Shown in pieces: positions 8,761-20,706 of a stretch of 64,000 bases of DNA. Below the pieces are notes generated by a model. It had not been told where the DNA came from, ran no database searches, and saw only the letters and a program-made list of their open reading frames with translations. Made by a program: the position numbers and the translations under genes. Where the stretch lies: NCBI GenBank assembly GCA_948567375.1, contig OX419760.1:34286001-34350000 (forward strand), read 5' to 3'. The DNA comes from Lunularia cruciata. Lineage: Eukaryota; Streptophyta; Marchantiopsida; Lunulariales; Lunulariaceae. Position 1 is the stretch's first letter. Each line of letters starts with the position of its first letter.

Positions 8761-11700
8761 ATATTTGAACCATGCAAATTGTAAAGTCTATAAGCTTCTG
8801 GAACATGGATGAAACATCAACTAGTGGGACTACTTTCCTGTGGGTTGCATCAACCAATTTTTAGCTAGTCATCAATTGATTCAAGGCAAGGCAAGCGAGG
8901 TCCAGAAAGTATAACGGAAAGGGGATGTATACTGGAGATTCTATCTACATACCCGGCTCCTAGGGGGCAGATTACATCCTACATTTATCTGCTCGACCAG
9001 TTGTTGGAAGGGGGCCAAATTTGGTTCTGGGTCTTGTTCGTGTTGAATAAACAAGAAAATGAGGCGAAGAATCCTGACCAAACGGTCCTTTACTGTGCTG
9101 TTTGTATGCCTAATTTTAATTTAATTTTAATTTTAATTTAATTTTAATTTCCAAGACGCAGCAGCCGCGGCTATGGTGGGAGGAATAATAAAAAGGGTAG
9201 GGAGATGGAGAGTTCATTATCGAATGGCTACAAATGTCCGGTCGGGGAGATATGTCAGGAAACTTAGCGTACGTGCGGGTGCGAGATTTAAATGGAGAAA
9301 TGGAGGCCTCTCTGTCGCGCTTCGTGGTCCCTTGACGCGTAGAACGTGAAGGTGCAAGGAGCTGTAGTTCATCCAGTTAGTTAGTCAGGAAGGAGTATAG
9401 TACAGTCGGAGTTAGATTGAGGGGAGTTGGGAGAATGCAGGGATGCCACTTGGGCACATGTCTATTGTTTGACCTGACTGCCCACCATTGCTTACTTGCC
9501 TGCCTGCCTCCCTTCTCCGGGAGTGGGTCCCTCTCCTCTCAACTCCACCCCACCTCACCTCACCTCACCCCACTTCACCCTATCCCACCACACCCCCATT
9601 CATCCAGCATTTCAGTCCTGAAGAGCGGGAAACAGTGTGCAGATGAATGTTTATCGGCCTGCATTGCACGTTGCGTGGCCTCCTACTTCTTCCTCCGTAA
9701 CTTGCTTGGTAACCCATCTCATCTCATCCTCACTACTCTATGATTCGATTCCACTGCTTCGGATGTGCTTTTCTGCTTTCCTCAAGACCACAAAGTTCTC
9801 GGACTTTCTTCCTTCGTAGAAGTGAAAGACTTTTGTGCAGCCCTTCATCGTGATGGGCATGATCTTCGCTAGTTTGTTGTTATGCACACACCAAGTTTCC
9901 TCACGCCTCTTCAACTCTCGGTGTTTGCCTTTCAGCTTATTTTCTAGCTGTGAATAGCCCTTTGTGATGGAACGTGATCATAATTTGTAACCAAGCTTTG
10001 AAGAATGTTCCACACTATTTAGTATGGTTGGTCGGACTTGCACTGGCAGTTTCATCTTTTGGTCACTACCGTTACCACCATTTGCATTGTAATCCAAGTT
10101 TCGTGCTTAATTACGTCTTCACTTGCACGTCTCTTCCTACTTAGAACTAAAAGACAAAGACATCATTTCTTGATCTTACTCTACCCTCTTCTTCTGCTCC
10201 GCATACATTCGGAATGAATTGCTTACGATCGATTCGAGCTGGTGTTATAAATAGATGTCGACTGTAACTTGTCCTCTGTTCTGTAGTCATGACAAAAATA
10301 CCTTCGATATATTACTAGAACCCGTCACGCATAACTGGAACTGAACCATCACTTCTCGATAATTTCAATAATAGGGTCTATTTATTACCTAATAACCAGT
10401 CCTAGCAGGGCTGGATAATTGCATCCGAACTCAAATTAATAACTATAGAATTTTCAGATATTAAAGTGAAATTCCTTATCCAAAGGAATTGAGCTCGTTC
10501 CTTGGATGGCAGGGAACAAAATCAAGAATAGTCCCGAAGTTCGGAGGAGCTAAAAAGGATTACCTTGGTTCGAAAAAGTCCTGTATTGAATCTGAGTGGG
10601 CCATGCATCCAGAAAGAGTCAAAATTATTCTATGTTTTCTGAAGGACTGAAATTCATCGTGTTGGATGAAAATGATTAATTACACAGTACTTCATAAGAG
10701 GAGTTCAGCTGCAAGGGGAAGAAAAAGTCAGGGCTTCAGGTGTCGTTAGATTTAACTTTTGTGCATACCTTTTTAAACTTTTCCCAAACCTGAAGACTTC
10801 CATTTCGAAACTTGGGTATTAGATTGGATTGGAAGCCGACAATATGTAACGCATGATTGGATTTAGTTACATATCTTGCACTCTATTAATAGTTTATAGT
10901 TTTCTCAATGGCATCCGGAGAACATAGCAGCCGAAGCATACCTCTCATCGTCAATCAACATGATCGGTCATAGAAAGTAGGAATTTATCTTACACTACTG
11001 GACGGGACTGTTGAGAACTGACCAACTGTCCATTTGCATGATTCCCTACACTCACCGCTGCTCACGAGATAACGGTGACAATTTGACTTGGAGGACTAGA
11101 CGCAAGACAGACAGAGAGTATCAATTTCAAGTCTCTTTACCTTCTATACTTCGGACAATCAATCAATCACAACAATCTGCAAGTGCAGTCTCATCATCAT
11201 CAGGTCTTGGAATACTCTGAGGGCAAAAGACAGCCTCGCCTTTCTTCCCTCCTGGAAGGAAGGAAGAAAGGCGAGGCATTTAATAATGTACAGACGATCA
11301 AGATACAGTACGTGCTCGAAGAGTTGGTTCTATTGCAGAATACAAGAATACAGCACCTAGTTCAGTGCAGGACAGAAATGGTGGCAAGTGTTGCTGATGA
11401 ATGGCACCAAAGGTCTTCTACATTTTCTTCCATTTTCACGCTGAGAGATATATGTGTTTCTGCTCTTCCTCACAGTATTTCTAGGCACGGTTGTTATATC
11501 TACCTGTCTTAAGCCTAACCTGACGCGTCACACGTTCAGCGTTAGCTCTCTGCGCAAGTTTGCTGCTGCTGATGTTTTAAGTATTCTGCTGATGTGTATG
11601 CTCGTGTCGTTATTTATCTGCTCACAGTAGTACAATTTGCTCACAAAACAGAAAATCCACCTTTTTAGGAATCACCACAGACGGCACCACCACATTCATA

Positions 11701-12092
11701 ACAGAACGGGGTTCGAAATGGTGTTTGGGTAAAACCTAAACAGGTGAAAGTGGGGTGGGAATACTTCGATTCTCCTCCTCACCATCAATTTTTTTTCAGA
11801 TCAATCACAGCAAATGCGTGCCGTACTATCGTAAAGCAAAGCAATGCTGGGAAGATTCGCCTAAAGATACTCCATCGGAACCTGAACTTCCTTTATGCAG
11901 CAGTTCGTCCAAGATCGTTGTCCGAGTGGAAGAGTAATATCCTTATGATGCTTGAGCGCAAGCAAGGAATGCACATTTTTAATTCATAGTGAGAAGGAGG
12001 AGCATGCAAATAGATTCTGGAGGAGTACTACGGTAACTCCCACACTCCTCAGGGCAAAGATCTTCTCACGTAAGGACCACTGGCCTTTTCTT
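8761..12092. other. Low-copy intergenic DNA, no gene recognised
   Basis: No reading frame with family resemblance was found. It contains an AT-rich TTTTAATTTAA repeat (about 9117-9150), a CACCTCACCCCA-type pyrimidine/AC-rich run (about 9540-9600), a TATA-like GTTATAAATAGATG at about 10234-10247 with no convincing gene downstream, and a strong hairpin listed separately. Confidence 0.6.
11233..11277. repeat. 45-nt near-perfect inverted repeat (hairpin)
   Basis: Twenty-base arms, GCCTCGCCTTTCTTCCCTCC and GGAAGGAAGAAAGGCGAGGC, pair with one mismatch around a 5-nt loop (tggaa). No coding context is visible. Confidence 0.92.
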
Positions 12093-12110
12093 ATCTACTC
12101 CTATTTATGT

Positions 12111-12205
12111 GGAAAAAGGTGACCGCGTAGGAAAATCGAAGGATGGGAAGACCCCATCAAGCCATACAAGGGAGAGACAAAAAAAGTAACACGGGCTAAA
12201 CCCCA
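12111..12205 (-). mobile_element. Tail-only L1 insertion, 95 bp, with 18-bp target duplication
   Basis: On the minus strand it begins at the L1 stop-codon region (GGGGTTTAGCCCGTGTTA), then CTCTCCCTTGTATGGCTTGA, the full hairpin GATGGG-GTCTT-CCCATC and TACGCGGTCACC. It is flanked by identical 18-mers ATCTACTCCTATTTATGT at 12093-12110 and 12206-12223. The exact duplication and conserved hairpin mark it as fairly recent. Confidence 0.92.
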
Positions 12206-12261
12206 ATCTACTCCTATTTATGTTAGAGTACTATTTAGAGTAGTCCTATTTATATTAGAGT

Positions 12262-12353
12262 ACTCTTACCGATACCCCTATGTCTTTTCCTTGTACGGCT
12301 TGATGGGGTCGTCCCATCCTTGTTGTTATCCTACACGGTAGCCGTTTTCTCTC
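12262..12353 (+). mobile_element. Tail-only L1 insertion, 92 bp
   Basis: CCCCTATGTC...CCTTGTACGGCTTGATGGGG, then the hairpin with loop GTCGT, then CTACACGGTAGCC. It is flanked by TTTATATTAGAGT (12249-12261) and TTTATGTTAGAGT (12354-12366), 12 of 13 identical. It lies 56 bp from the preceding tail insertion. Confidence 0.85.
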
Positions 12354-12859
12354 TTTATGTTAGAGTTCAGACATGCCTATTCATCAGAATCGGGTGTTTT
12401 TCCCACGGATGAAGAAGATCTACAGTACCCTCCTCTTCCCGAGGGAAGGACCGGAAACTTTCCCTATCCAGGCGAGGGTATCTTTGCAAGAAATTAAAGT
12501 GCTGCTTCTCCTGCTGTCTCTTATCGTGTCTCTGTTTTGGGAAATATATTTCTTCTACCAATAGCAAGCTATTTTCTATTTGTCCTCAGTATATGCAGAT
12601 AAATGAGTGTTGGAGTAACTACCTCGTTCCAAGAACTTAGAACTGTGCGAGGCACACGGACGTATATGCAAATTTGGGGATGTGTCCACGGTAGAAAACA
12701 TTCCTAGAATTCGAATGATTTAGTAGTGCGTGAGATAAGTGTGTGGGGATGTTGGGTGCTTTGTTTTGTGTCAGATCTAGAAAGCAGTGATGGGATTAGG
12801 ATTGATACTATCCAGGATAGATGTAAAATATATCTCCCTATCTATTACTCACTTGTACC

Positions 12860-12945
12860 CTAGCCCTATTTAACCTTTTTTTTTTCTCTCTCTTGTACGG
12901 CTTGATGGGGTCTTCCCATCCTTCGTTTTTTCCACGCGGTCGCCT
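12860..12945 (+). mobile_element. Tail-only L1 insertion, 86 bp
   Basis: CTAGCCCTATTTAACC and a T-run, CTCTCTCTTGTACGGCTTGA, hairpin GATGGG-GTCTT-CCCATC, CCACGCGGTCGCC. It is flanked by roughly 26-bp repeats at 12833-12859 and 12946-12971 (TCTCCCT...ATCT...CTCACTTGTACC, with small indels). Like its two neighbours it begins at the L1 stop-codon region. Confidence 0.88.
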
Positions 12946-14146
12946 TCTCCCTCTATCTGCTCACTTGTACCTGGAAAGAACATCTATAACAACTGCCAAC
13001 CTCATGGGAAGGAAGGAGGTACTTGATACTCACTCAACTCCACTAGTCAGCATAAAACATCTCCCAGTCTATCTATCTCCTCTCTCTTTCTATCTCCTTC
13101 AATCCCTCCATAAATCTACTTCTCCAGAGGTTGCGACGCTGTGAATTAGTTTGGATTTGTTGAGATCTTGTGCCATCAAGAACCCCTCCATCCGATCCGA
13201 TCTGACATATAGGAGCCAGAAACTGTATTACGGGGCCGTTGATTGTTGCAAACAGCAGCTGCAGCAAGATGTATTGATCTTATACTTAAACGTATCATAA
13301 AATTACAAACATTCCCTCTCAGTGATCTTATTATGATCATGATCGTCCACTACTCTACGTGATAATTGTTGTTGTGCTAAAATAGTGAAATATATACTCC
13401 TTCATTTGCAAGGATATGTCTATGGAGTCTCTTCTACAATGAAGTCATTTTAATATCATGGCCTACTTGCCATGCATTGATACTACATCTTGCAATTGCC
13501 TTTTTTTTCACAAAAAAGTTCAACGTTATCAAAGTTTGAGACATGAGTATCCCCGTTCTCTCTCCTCCCCTCTCCTCAAATCCGCAATTGAAAATGATAG
13601 CAATACCAAGGGCCTTTCAGTTTTTGGATTTCTCACTTCTCCACCTTCTAAACAAATCTTCCCATAAACTTTACTGCAGGTTCCCGTAGCATTGATACGA
13701 AATTTAGAAAAGATTTCAGACAAGCCTCAGAGACATAGGGATACATGAAAGTGTTCTACGGGTGGGAATCTTCCTCATAACTCCGTAGTTTGAAAGCGAT
13801 GGTAAGGGAAGATATGTTGGGTTGGTACTCAATAATATCACCTTTCGATATTGTGAAGATTCACAGCTCGTAATTGACCGACGTGGAAGGGTAGAAGAGC
13901 GAAAAGAGCCAATAAAATACTGGTGTGCAATTGGCTACCGAAATCGTACAGCCTTGTATTTAAGCAACTCTACAACTACTATAACTACAATAATACACTC
14001 ATGGTTATTCTCTGCAGGTAACTAGACATGTAGAGGATGTAGTCGTTGAATCTGAAAGTATTGGATCCTTGTTCACGAACTTCACTTGACCCTAAATTGG
14101 ATTTCCGTTTGCAGCTCGATCGTCCTCCTCTACATTTGAACACATT

Positions 14147-14296
14147 ATGGCGAGTTTGGTGATGGATTCAAGCAGGCAGCACCTCCACCACCTGACATCG
14201 ATGGGGATGATCGATCACAGTTACGTAATAAATCACCCGCGTCCCCTGGCTTGTACTTGTGTACGAGCGAGCTGCTGCTACGGTAGTTTGAACTAG
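14147..14296 (+). CDS. Candidate 49-residue small ORF or first coding exon
   Basis: ATG in good plant context (ATTATGGCG), 33 nt after a splice-acceptor-like CCGTTTGCAG (14104-14113). A donor-like CTCTGCAG|GTAACT lies near 14020, and a further donor-like ACG|GTAGTT near 14281. The product starts MASLVMDSSRQHLHHL, is His- and Met-rich, and has no family I recognise. It could be the first exon of an unrecognised gene, a small peptide or chance. Confidence 0.22.
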   Translation: MASLVMDSSRQHLHHLTSMGMIDHSYVINHPRPLACTCVRASCCYGSLN

Positions 14297-17200
14297 ACCT
14301 TCCACATCTTAGTCCTGGTTAGTACTTCTTATCATAGTTCGGGTGCTACCCATTTTTTTCTCCAGTTTTGTGCATGCCACCACATATACAAAGCCATGTG
14401 GTAGAACTTCTCATGGCACTGAACAGATTTGATATTTCTTATCTAAAGACGGTGTCATCTTCCACCTCCCTGCAAATCGGTCAGATCAACGCAACTTTAG
14501 GGTTGGAACTTGGATGTGAGGATATCCAAGTGACGTGACGTGGTACTATGGAAGTACGGCGTACATATCGATTTCACCACATTTCTCGTGGGTTCTTGCC
14601 GTACGATATCATGGGGTCTAAGCGTTTCATGTATTGCAAATCGAATCGAAGCTTCTGCAAGCTCACAAGCATCACATGCAACACATTGAAGTTAGTTGTC
14701 CACATTGGCGCCGGAAAATGAACTCTGTCGTTCAGCAGCAAGCCAAAGTTTTGATTGCAGTTCTCTCTCGAGAATAGCAAGTCGCATAAGTGCAATACTC
14801 GATAATTGTAGAGAACGATTTAACTGCACTCTATATTTGGGACTTCGATTAAAGGTAACCCAAGTTCCTTTGCTAACTTGACGTGGTAGGTCAATCCTAT
14901 ATGGCAGGTATCCGAAGAATTGATAAGATGTTCTTGTAAGTGTTCACAATAACACATGAGATCATCTTTCAACAAGCAAAATGTACTGATCACAGTTTAT
15001 TTGTTAAACAAGACCAAATGTGGAAATTTCCTGGAATTTGAGTTTACTATGCGATAATTATATAAAATAATACTATTATATCTAAAGTTTTATTTTAATG
15101 TTTTGGAAGTCAATATTAATCGTACAAACTATTTCCTCAAACAATACTCTAATAATTTATAGACTGGAATGTACTCGACCCGACAAGACCGACTCCCACG
15201 TCTCGGGCTGCCGACGATGTAAATCATCTAATATTGTTGCACAGTGTTATTAATCGAAAGAGAAGATCATTGCTTGCCAACACCACCTCGTCTGTTGCCA
15301 ACTATGTTCCACGTCGTCGTCGGTCGACGTGGCATCTGAGCTACTTATCCAGTAGCAGTCACGACCTGTGCTTCCAGTGACTTCTCCACGAGCGACTCCC
15401 TTCACACTACCAAGCTCCAAATGTTATACGCATGTTTCTTCCACCTGGCATTAGCATTCCTTCTCACCTGGGCAGCAGGTAAATGCGGGCACCTTTGCAT
15501 TTCATTACAAGATTGAAGCCGAGTGTGGCAAAGGCTGACCGGTTTAATTCCGCTGAGATGGATGAGCAGAAAGACTGATGTGCGTTTACCGATTCACCTC
15601 CCAAATATTTCTGAAAAGTTGAAGTGATAAAGTACTGTAATGTATGTGCATGGTAGCAGTAGACGTATGTCGAAACCATATATGGATATCTCCTACTCTC
15701 GATAACTACAACTTTCGCTAAGACTTTGCACATATCCAAACCATAACTCTCCATGAGAGCAACTGTTTAGCAAGTTGTACTTATAAATCTTTTTTAATAC
15801 AGTTACTGCTAATCTCTTATAAGTCCAATCTCCATGCCCGGATGGAGGCATTGCACTTTTCCAGAGTCGACTGTAAGCCTTTCCATTTCAAGCCTTTCAT
15901 TGTTCCATTGAATCTATTGCTTGGATGGTATCATACTCCTGCTGACAATCACCATCATAATTGTCATCATCGCTAGCTCAAAGGTGAAACATGGGTTTAA
16001 ACAATAACTACCCCAATTCTTGAACATTACATTCGTATGTAATAAAGGTGTCATTTTGGCAACGTATCTTGGTGTGCGCAGAAATAGATTGTACACTTAT
16101 GGTAACGGTTGGAGAGTAAGGGTTAAAGGTTATTGCACATTGATGTGCAATAACGCTCGTTACTTTACAAAGAGGAGGTGTGCTGAAAAGTGTTTATGCT
16201 GGTTGGAAGTTAGAAATCGACTCCATGGAGAAGATAATCTCCGGCTTCAGCGGAGTGGGTTCGTTGACCTTTCTGGCGTGACACAGGAATTATGTCAGAA
16301 GGAGTTGGACAAGAAGGTCATGTGCCCTCATTTATTTGCAACGTAGATGCCATGGAAACAGATGGCCTTGGCTATCTAGGTCGGAGATCCCCCTAATAGT
16401 AGTATTGATACTGTCTTGAAGACTTTCACGAAGGAGAGGTAGTATCAACTTACTCTCTCTCTTACCGTTTCGGGTATTCAACTTGAAAGTCACTAAATGT
16501 ATGCTTGGGCATTTGTCTAAACAATCTTTCTCTCTCTCCCACCCTTAGGGAATCCAAAGTGAATGCAGGGATACTGGGTTTCATCATGCGATACTAGAGG
16601 TTCTGATTCAATATAGATCCGTTTGATCACGAAGCAGTGGGGTTATAGTTGACTGAGAAAGCCTGGTCTCTTCACTCTAGCCGTCCCTCGATTGTAGTAC
16701 TTGGCAGATGGGATTATGGGAGCAACAACATTTAGAAACATTACACATACAAACTGGTTGCTTCAGGAGACCAATCATACTGGAGACTCCCACTAGGTTG
16801 TGCGAGAAGAAGGTTGGACTTGATGAGATGAACTGAACTATGTTCAGCGACTAGCAGCACTAGTTCAAATTATGGTGTTTCGAGGCAGCTTGGCTCAAGG
16901 CAGGCAGACCACCTCATGTAAGGAAGTTAAAAGGTCCTCACTTGTTCAAACCTACCTATACGAACATGCTAGGATTCCTGAACCTCAATGATGACAAAGT
17001 TGAAGTGGGAAACAATGATCAATTCAATGTAGTACTATAGACTTGAAGATCGAACTTTCAAAACTAACCTAAAGACTGCAGAGCCTGGCGCAGTAAATTG
17101 GGTATCTATACCCTCGCCTGCTTGTTTGTACAGTTCATAATCATGGGACTACTGTAGTTATTGCCTGTATGCGTTTGATCTTGTAGCTCTACAGTACCAG

Positions 17201-17391
17201 CCAACTGAAGAAGCTGTGAAGCTCCACATGTGAACTATAGGTATACTTAATAACAACACGTCCTTCTTTCGGAACTAGGTGGCAAGTTTTAATCGCACCA
17301 GACCAGATTGGTGGAGACATTGACGATGTTTCGGAAAGATATCCTTACATCCTATAAAGGTTTAAGGATGGCCTTTTCAAGCCGATGTCTT

Positions 17392-17414
17392 CTTCTCTCT
17401 CTCTCTCTCTCTCT
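17392..17414. repeat. (CT)n microsatellite
   Basis: Uninterrupted TCTCTC run of about 22 nt, of the kind common in plant 5' leaders. No attached gene was recognised. Confidence 0.9.
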
Positions 17415-19954
17415 TCTAGAGTTTGGTGTCCAGATTATTACCTACTTAGTGAGTGTCTCATAACTATTTGGTGGTGCTTTCTTAATAGGACGGTCGTAAG
17501 ATTCCATCGATCTTCTTAAACGCTATAGGGATGTTGTCTTTCAGGATCCTGGTATGAACAACTTGTGGAGGTTCAGAAGCCGCAGGACATGTTGAACTTT
17601 TACCAAGGTTTGGTTTTCATAATAAGTTTTATGCGAGAAGACCGTAAGATATGCGAAAACTCCTTGAAGATTCCTTGGCATACAACGAAAACAAACTGGA
17701 AGTGCAAAGCTATGATGAAATATATAAGCATGGTCCTCAGAGCTCAATTAGCCATACCAAAATTCACGGGAAAAGAGAATATATCTTCATACCTCCCCCC
17801 TATAGATCTGAGCAACGAAGGACCAAACTGCAGCTACTGTCACAAAGTTACCAAATGTATAAATACACTCAATTAGTAAATGAATACTTATAAAATCGAA
17901 TGTCATTGAGTCCCTGATAAGGATAAAAAAGGAGCTTAAAAGAATCAGGACATGTTTCCTTAAAAAATGTGAATCTCTCAAAACATATCAGTAAAATTTG
18001 TCTAATATAGAGATACAACACAATAAGGTAAGAATCAACCACATGTATATCATCAATAGAGTTAGTGAGTAGCCAATTTCTGCCTTAAACGTGATGTACG
18101 TTTAGTATTATCGTGTAGCAAAATGTCTACATGCATAATTGAACATGTTTAAGCACATAAAACATATATCCACGAGGCTATACCTTTAGGTCAGGAGCGT
18201 CATCTGTCCGCTTAAGGACTCATGGACCCACGACAACCCGTAGACCCTAGATTGATGTGACATAGAATAATGGTCCCTTGTCAACAAAGAGAGGAGACGA
18301 TAATGGCGATAACACTTTGACCAAATTCAAGTTGTTCCTTCATACAAGTAGACTTTAAGAATTTGATTGCATCACGCCTCTTTCCAGTGTCAGAAATTGG
18401 AGAAAAGCGAACACACATGGATAGCTATGTGTTGAAGTTGGCATGTCTGATTTACCTGGAAAGAACAAAGCAAATAATGGATCCGTTTCCCTGATGAGAT
18501 CTTAATCGCTTGAAAGACTTTGCTCGAGAGACCAAGAGGTCACAAGGTTATGATTAGAAAAATAAGAGCAAATTTTGTCTGAAGCAGAGACACGCGCGTT
18601 GAACATGAAAACGTACAAACTAGAAACACACATGCTGCAAAAGCATGACATTGTATGTTATGGATTTTACGTGCCGCATGAATATCCTATATATAGAGCT
18701 AAAATCCAGATGTAACGCGTACTGGAAACCCATTCGTTTAAATAATCAGAAGTCGTACTTAACAGAAGACCTTCTGCATTAAAAGACTAGATTGAATTGC
18801 CTGTCGAAAATCAGAAGACAATGGTTGTCCCCTGCTATGAAGTCCCACTTATCTAGCAGGTGCTCGGACCTAGTTGAATTGTTTGCTCTTGCCATTAGTT
18901 GCACTTTGATTGATTTGCCTAGTGGAGTTGAGTACCCTTTACGGAGACTTGGGTGGAATGAGAAAAGTATGGGAGGGTGGGGGCGTTCTCCTGATAGGAT
19001 TTGTCGTCTCTTTAGGCCTGCAACGACTGTTAAAGAGAGGGAAATTGGAGATCATAAAGGAAGTAGTAATACATGTTAGAAGTCAAAAGCTAAATGAATC
19101 TCTATCTACAGTGAATGGAGGGAGGTTTGGAGAAAAAAGACTTTTTTCTTGTCCCACGCTTGTCCATGCCTCTCACAGACAATAAGCAGCAGCAGTGCAG
19201 TAGCTTGAAATGGTGATCACTGACTCACTCTGGACTTGTGTCTGGAGAAGAAATTCGAGCAAAACAGTCCGAGAAGAGGATGGAATGACCGAGCGAAAGT
19301 CCTTAATTGACTGAGGAGATCGCGTGGTCCCGAGGAAGGATGGAGATATACAGTAGTGGCGGAAGGATTGGTGGAATCAATTCCGGCAGCAGCCCCTCTT
19401 TCGATGTTGGTCCGACATCTACGCCTCCCTGTGTGTATGATAGGGAGGAACTGTACTAATAAAGTTGTGCCTGCGTGCCGTAGCCATTCGACCACGGAAC
19501 CGGCGCCCCTGGTTGGACGGTGATAGTGACTTGGATGACGGTGATAGTGAGAGTGAGCAATGTTGGGTCCCCATGGCTCACATCCGAGACTCCGACCCTG
19601 TATCTTCTTCTTCTGATGAATGGCTACTGATTCGAGGTGATGGGTAGGAGTGGACAGGAAGAGAAGAGGAAGTTTGGGGAAGAGAGAGAGAAACGAAAAG
19701 AGGAAGGAGGACGGAAGAAGGTAAAGGTCAACAGCTGAAAGCAACCTTCCTCAGCGACAACCTTTTTTGCCCCTTCCCCGCACAACAACAGTTGAACATC
19801 CTTTCGGACTGTTGTGACATCTCCTCTCGAGCAGGTGGGTGGGAGGGACGGATTGACTTGCTGCATGCGCAGAGCATGGGATGGGATGCGATGCGATAAT
19901 GGGATGGGGACCGGGGATCCAAGTGAAAGCTAGATGGGAAGAAGTAAGCTAAGG

Positions 19955-20056
19955 CGGAAAGGGGGAGGGGAGCGTGGGGGGTGGGGGGTGGGGGGTGGGA
20001 GGGGAAGGGAGGGGGGGAGGGGGGGTTGGGGGTGAGCGGGGGGAGTGGATGGGGGA
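19955..20056 (+). repeat. G-rich tract with quadruplex-forming potential
   Basis: About 100 nt of G runs of 3-7 on the + strand, for example GGGGGGTGGGGGGTGGGGGG and GGGAGGGGGGGAGGGGGGG. This gives many overlapping G3+N1-7 quadruplex patterns, and the complementary strand is C-rich (i-motif potential). Confidence 0.93.
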
Positions 20057-20476
20057 ATTGCTGAACTGCTGAAGTGAAGAGCAGTACTCTTGAGCATCAT
20101 CAGATTCAGGAGAAACGAATGTAGAATACTGACACCAGGTACCGACGGGAAAGGATTGGAGAAAGTAGCAGGAGTGTGTCACAGGCACGGCGAGGGAAAA
20201 CCAGTTGAAGCCGGTATATTGATGTTAGGAAGAGAGAAGCAAGAAGAGAATGAGTGGGGAGGAGTTGTCCATGACTGGACATTCGACGTGAGTGAGAAAA
20301 TTGGTAGACGAGCGCAGATAGTTGTTCATTGGAAGTCAATTGGAGAACAGGACAACAAGGGTAGCAATTGGTGAGGGAGAGCCTACCTTAAGAGGTGTGT
20401 GCGGGAATGCAACGGAAGTTTGTCACAACTTTGAGCGATTTGAACAAGTCTAGCACTTTATCGATGTCATCAGCTG

Positions 20477-20706
20477 CTCCCGATTTTGCCTTTTATGTTT
20501 AACAGCATTTTGCCAATCAATTTGTATCTTCATATCATCATCATCATATTCTCTCCCGATTTTGCTTCTTCTGTTTAACAGCATTTTGCCCATCAATTTG
20601 TTTCTTCATATCATCATCATCATCTTCTCTCCCGATTTTACTTCTTCTGTTTAACAGCATTTTGCCAATCAATTTGTTTCTTCATATCATCATCATCATC
20701 ATATTT
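20477..20706. repeat. Three 76-bp minisatellite units
   Basis: Units begin CTCCCGATTTTGC at 20477, 20553 and 20629. Each contains TTTAACAGCATTTTGCC and ends in an (ATC)n run that grows to five repeats in the last unit. The spacing is exactly 76 bp. Confidence 0.93.

Larger units (their letters stand above)
12972..19954. other. Low-copy intergenic DNA, no firm gene
   Basis: Short open frames here show no recognisable domain and no consistent splice pattern. Apart from the small ORF at 14147 and the CT run at 17392, I see only AT-rich and low-complexity DNA. Around 18660-18720 there is a TATATATAGAGC box without a clear gene downstream. Transcribed non-coding exons cannot be excluded. Confidence 0.5.

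Noticed and set aside
19440-19520. tRNA A-box-like sequence on the minus strand (GTGGTCGAATGGCTACGG)
   Set aside because: No B box or acceptor stem downstream.
19217-19744. 175-residue minus-strand frame
   Set aside because: Low-complexity composition, no domain and no splice or start context; probably chance in GC-rich DNA.
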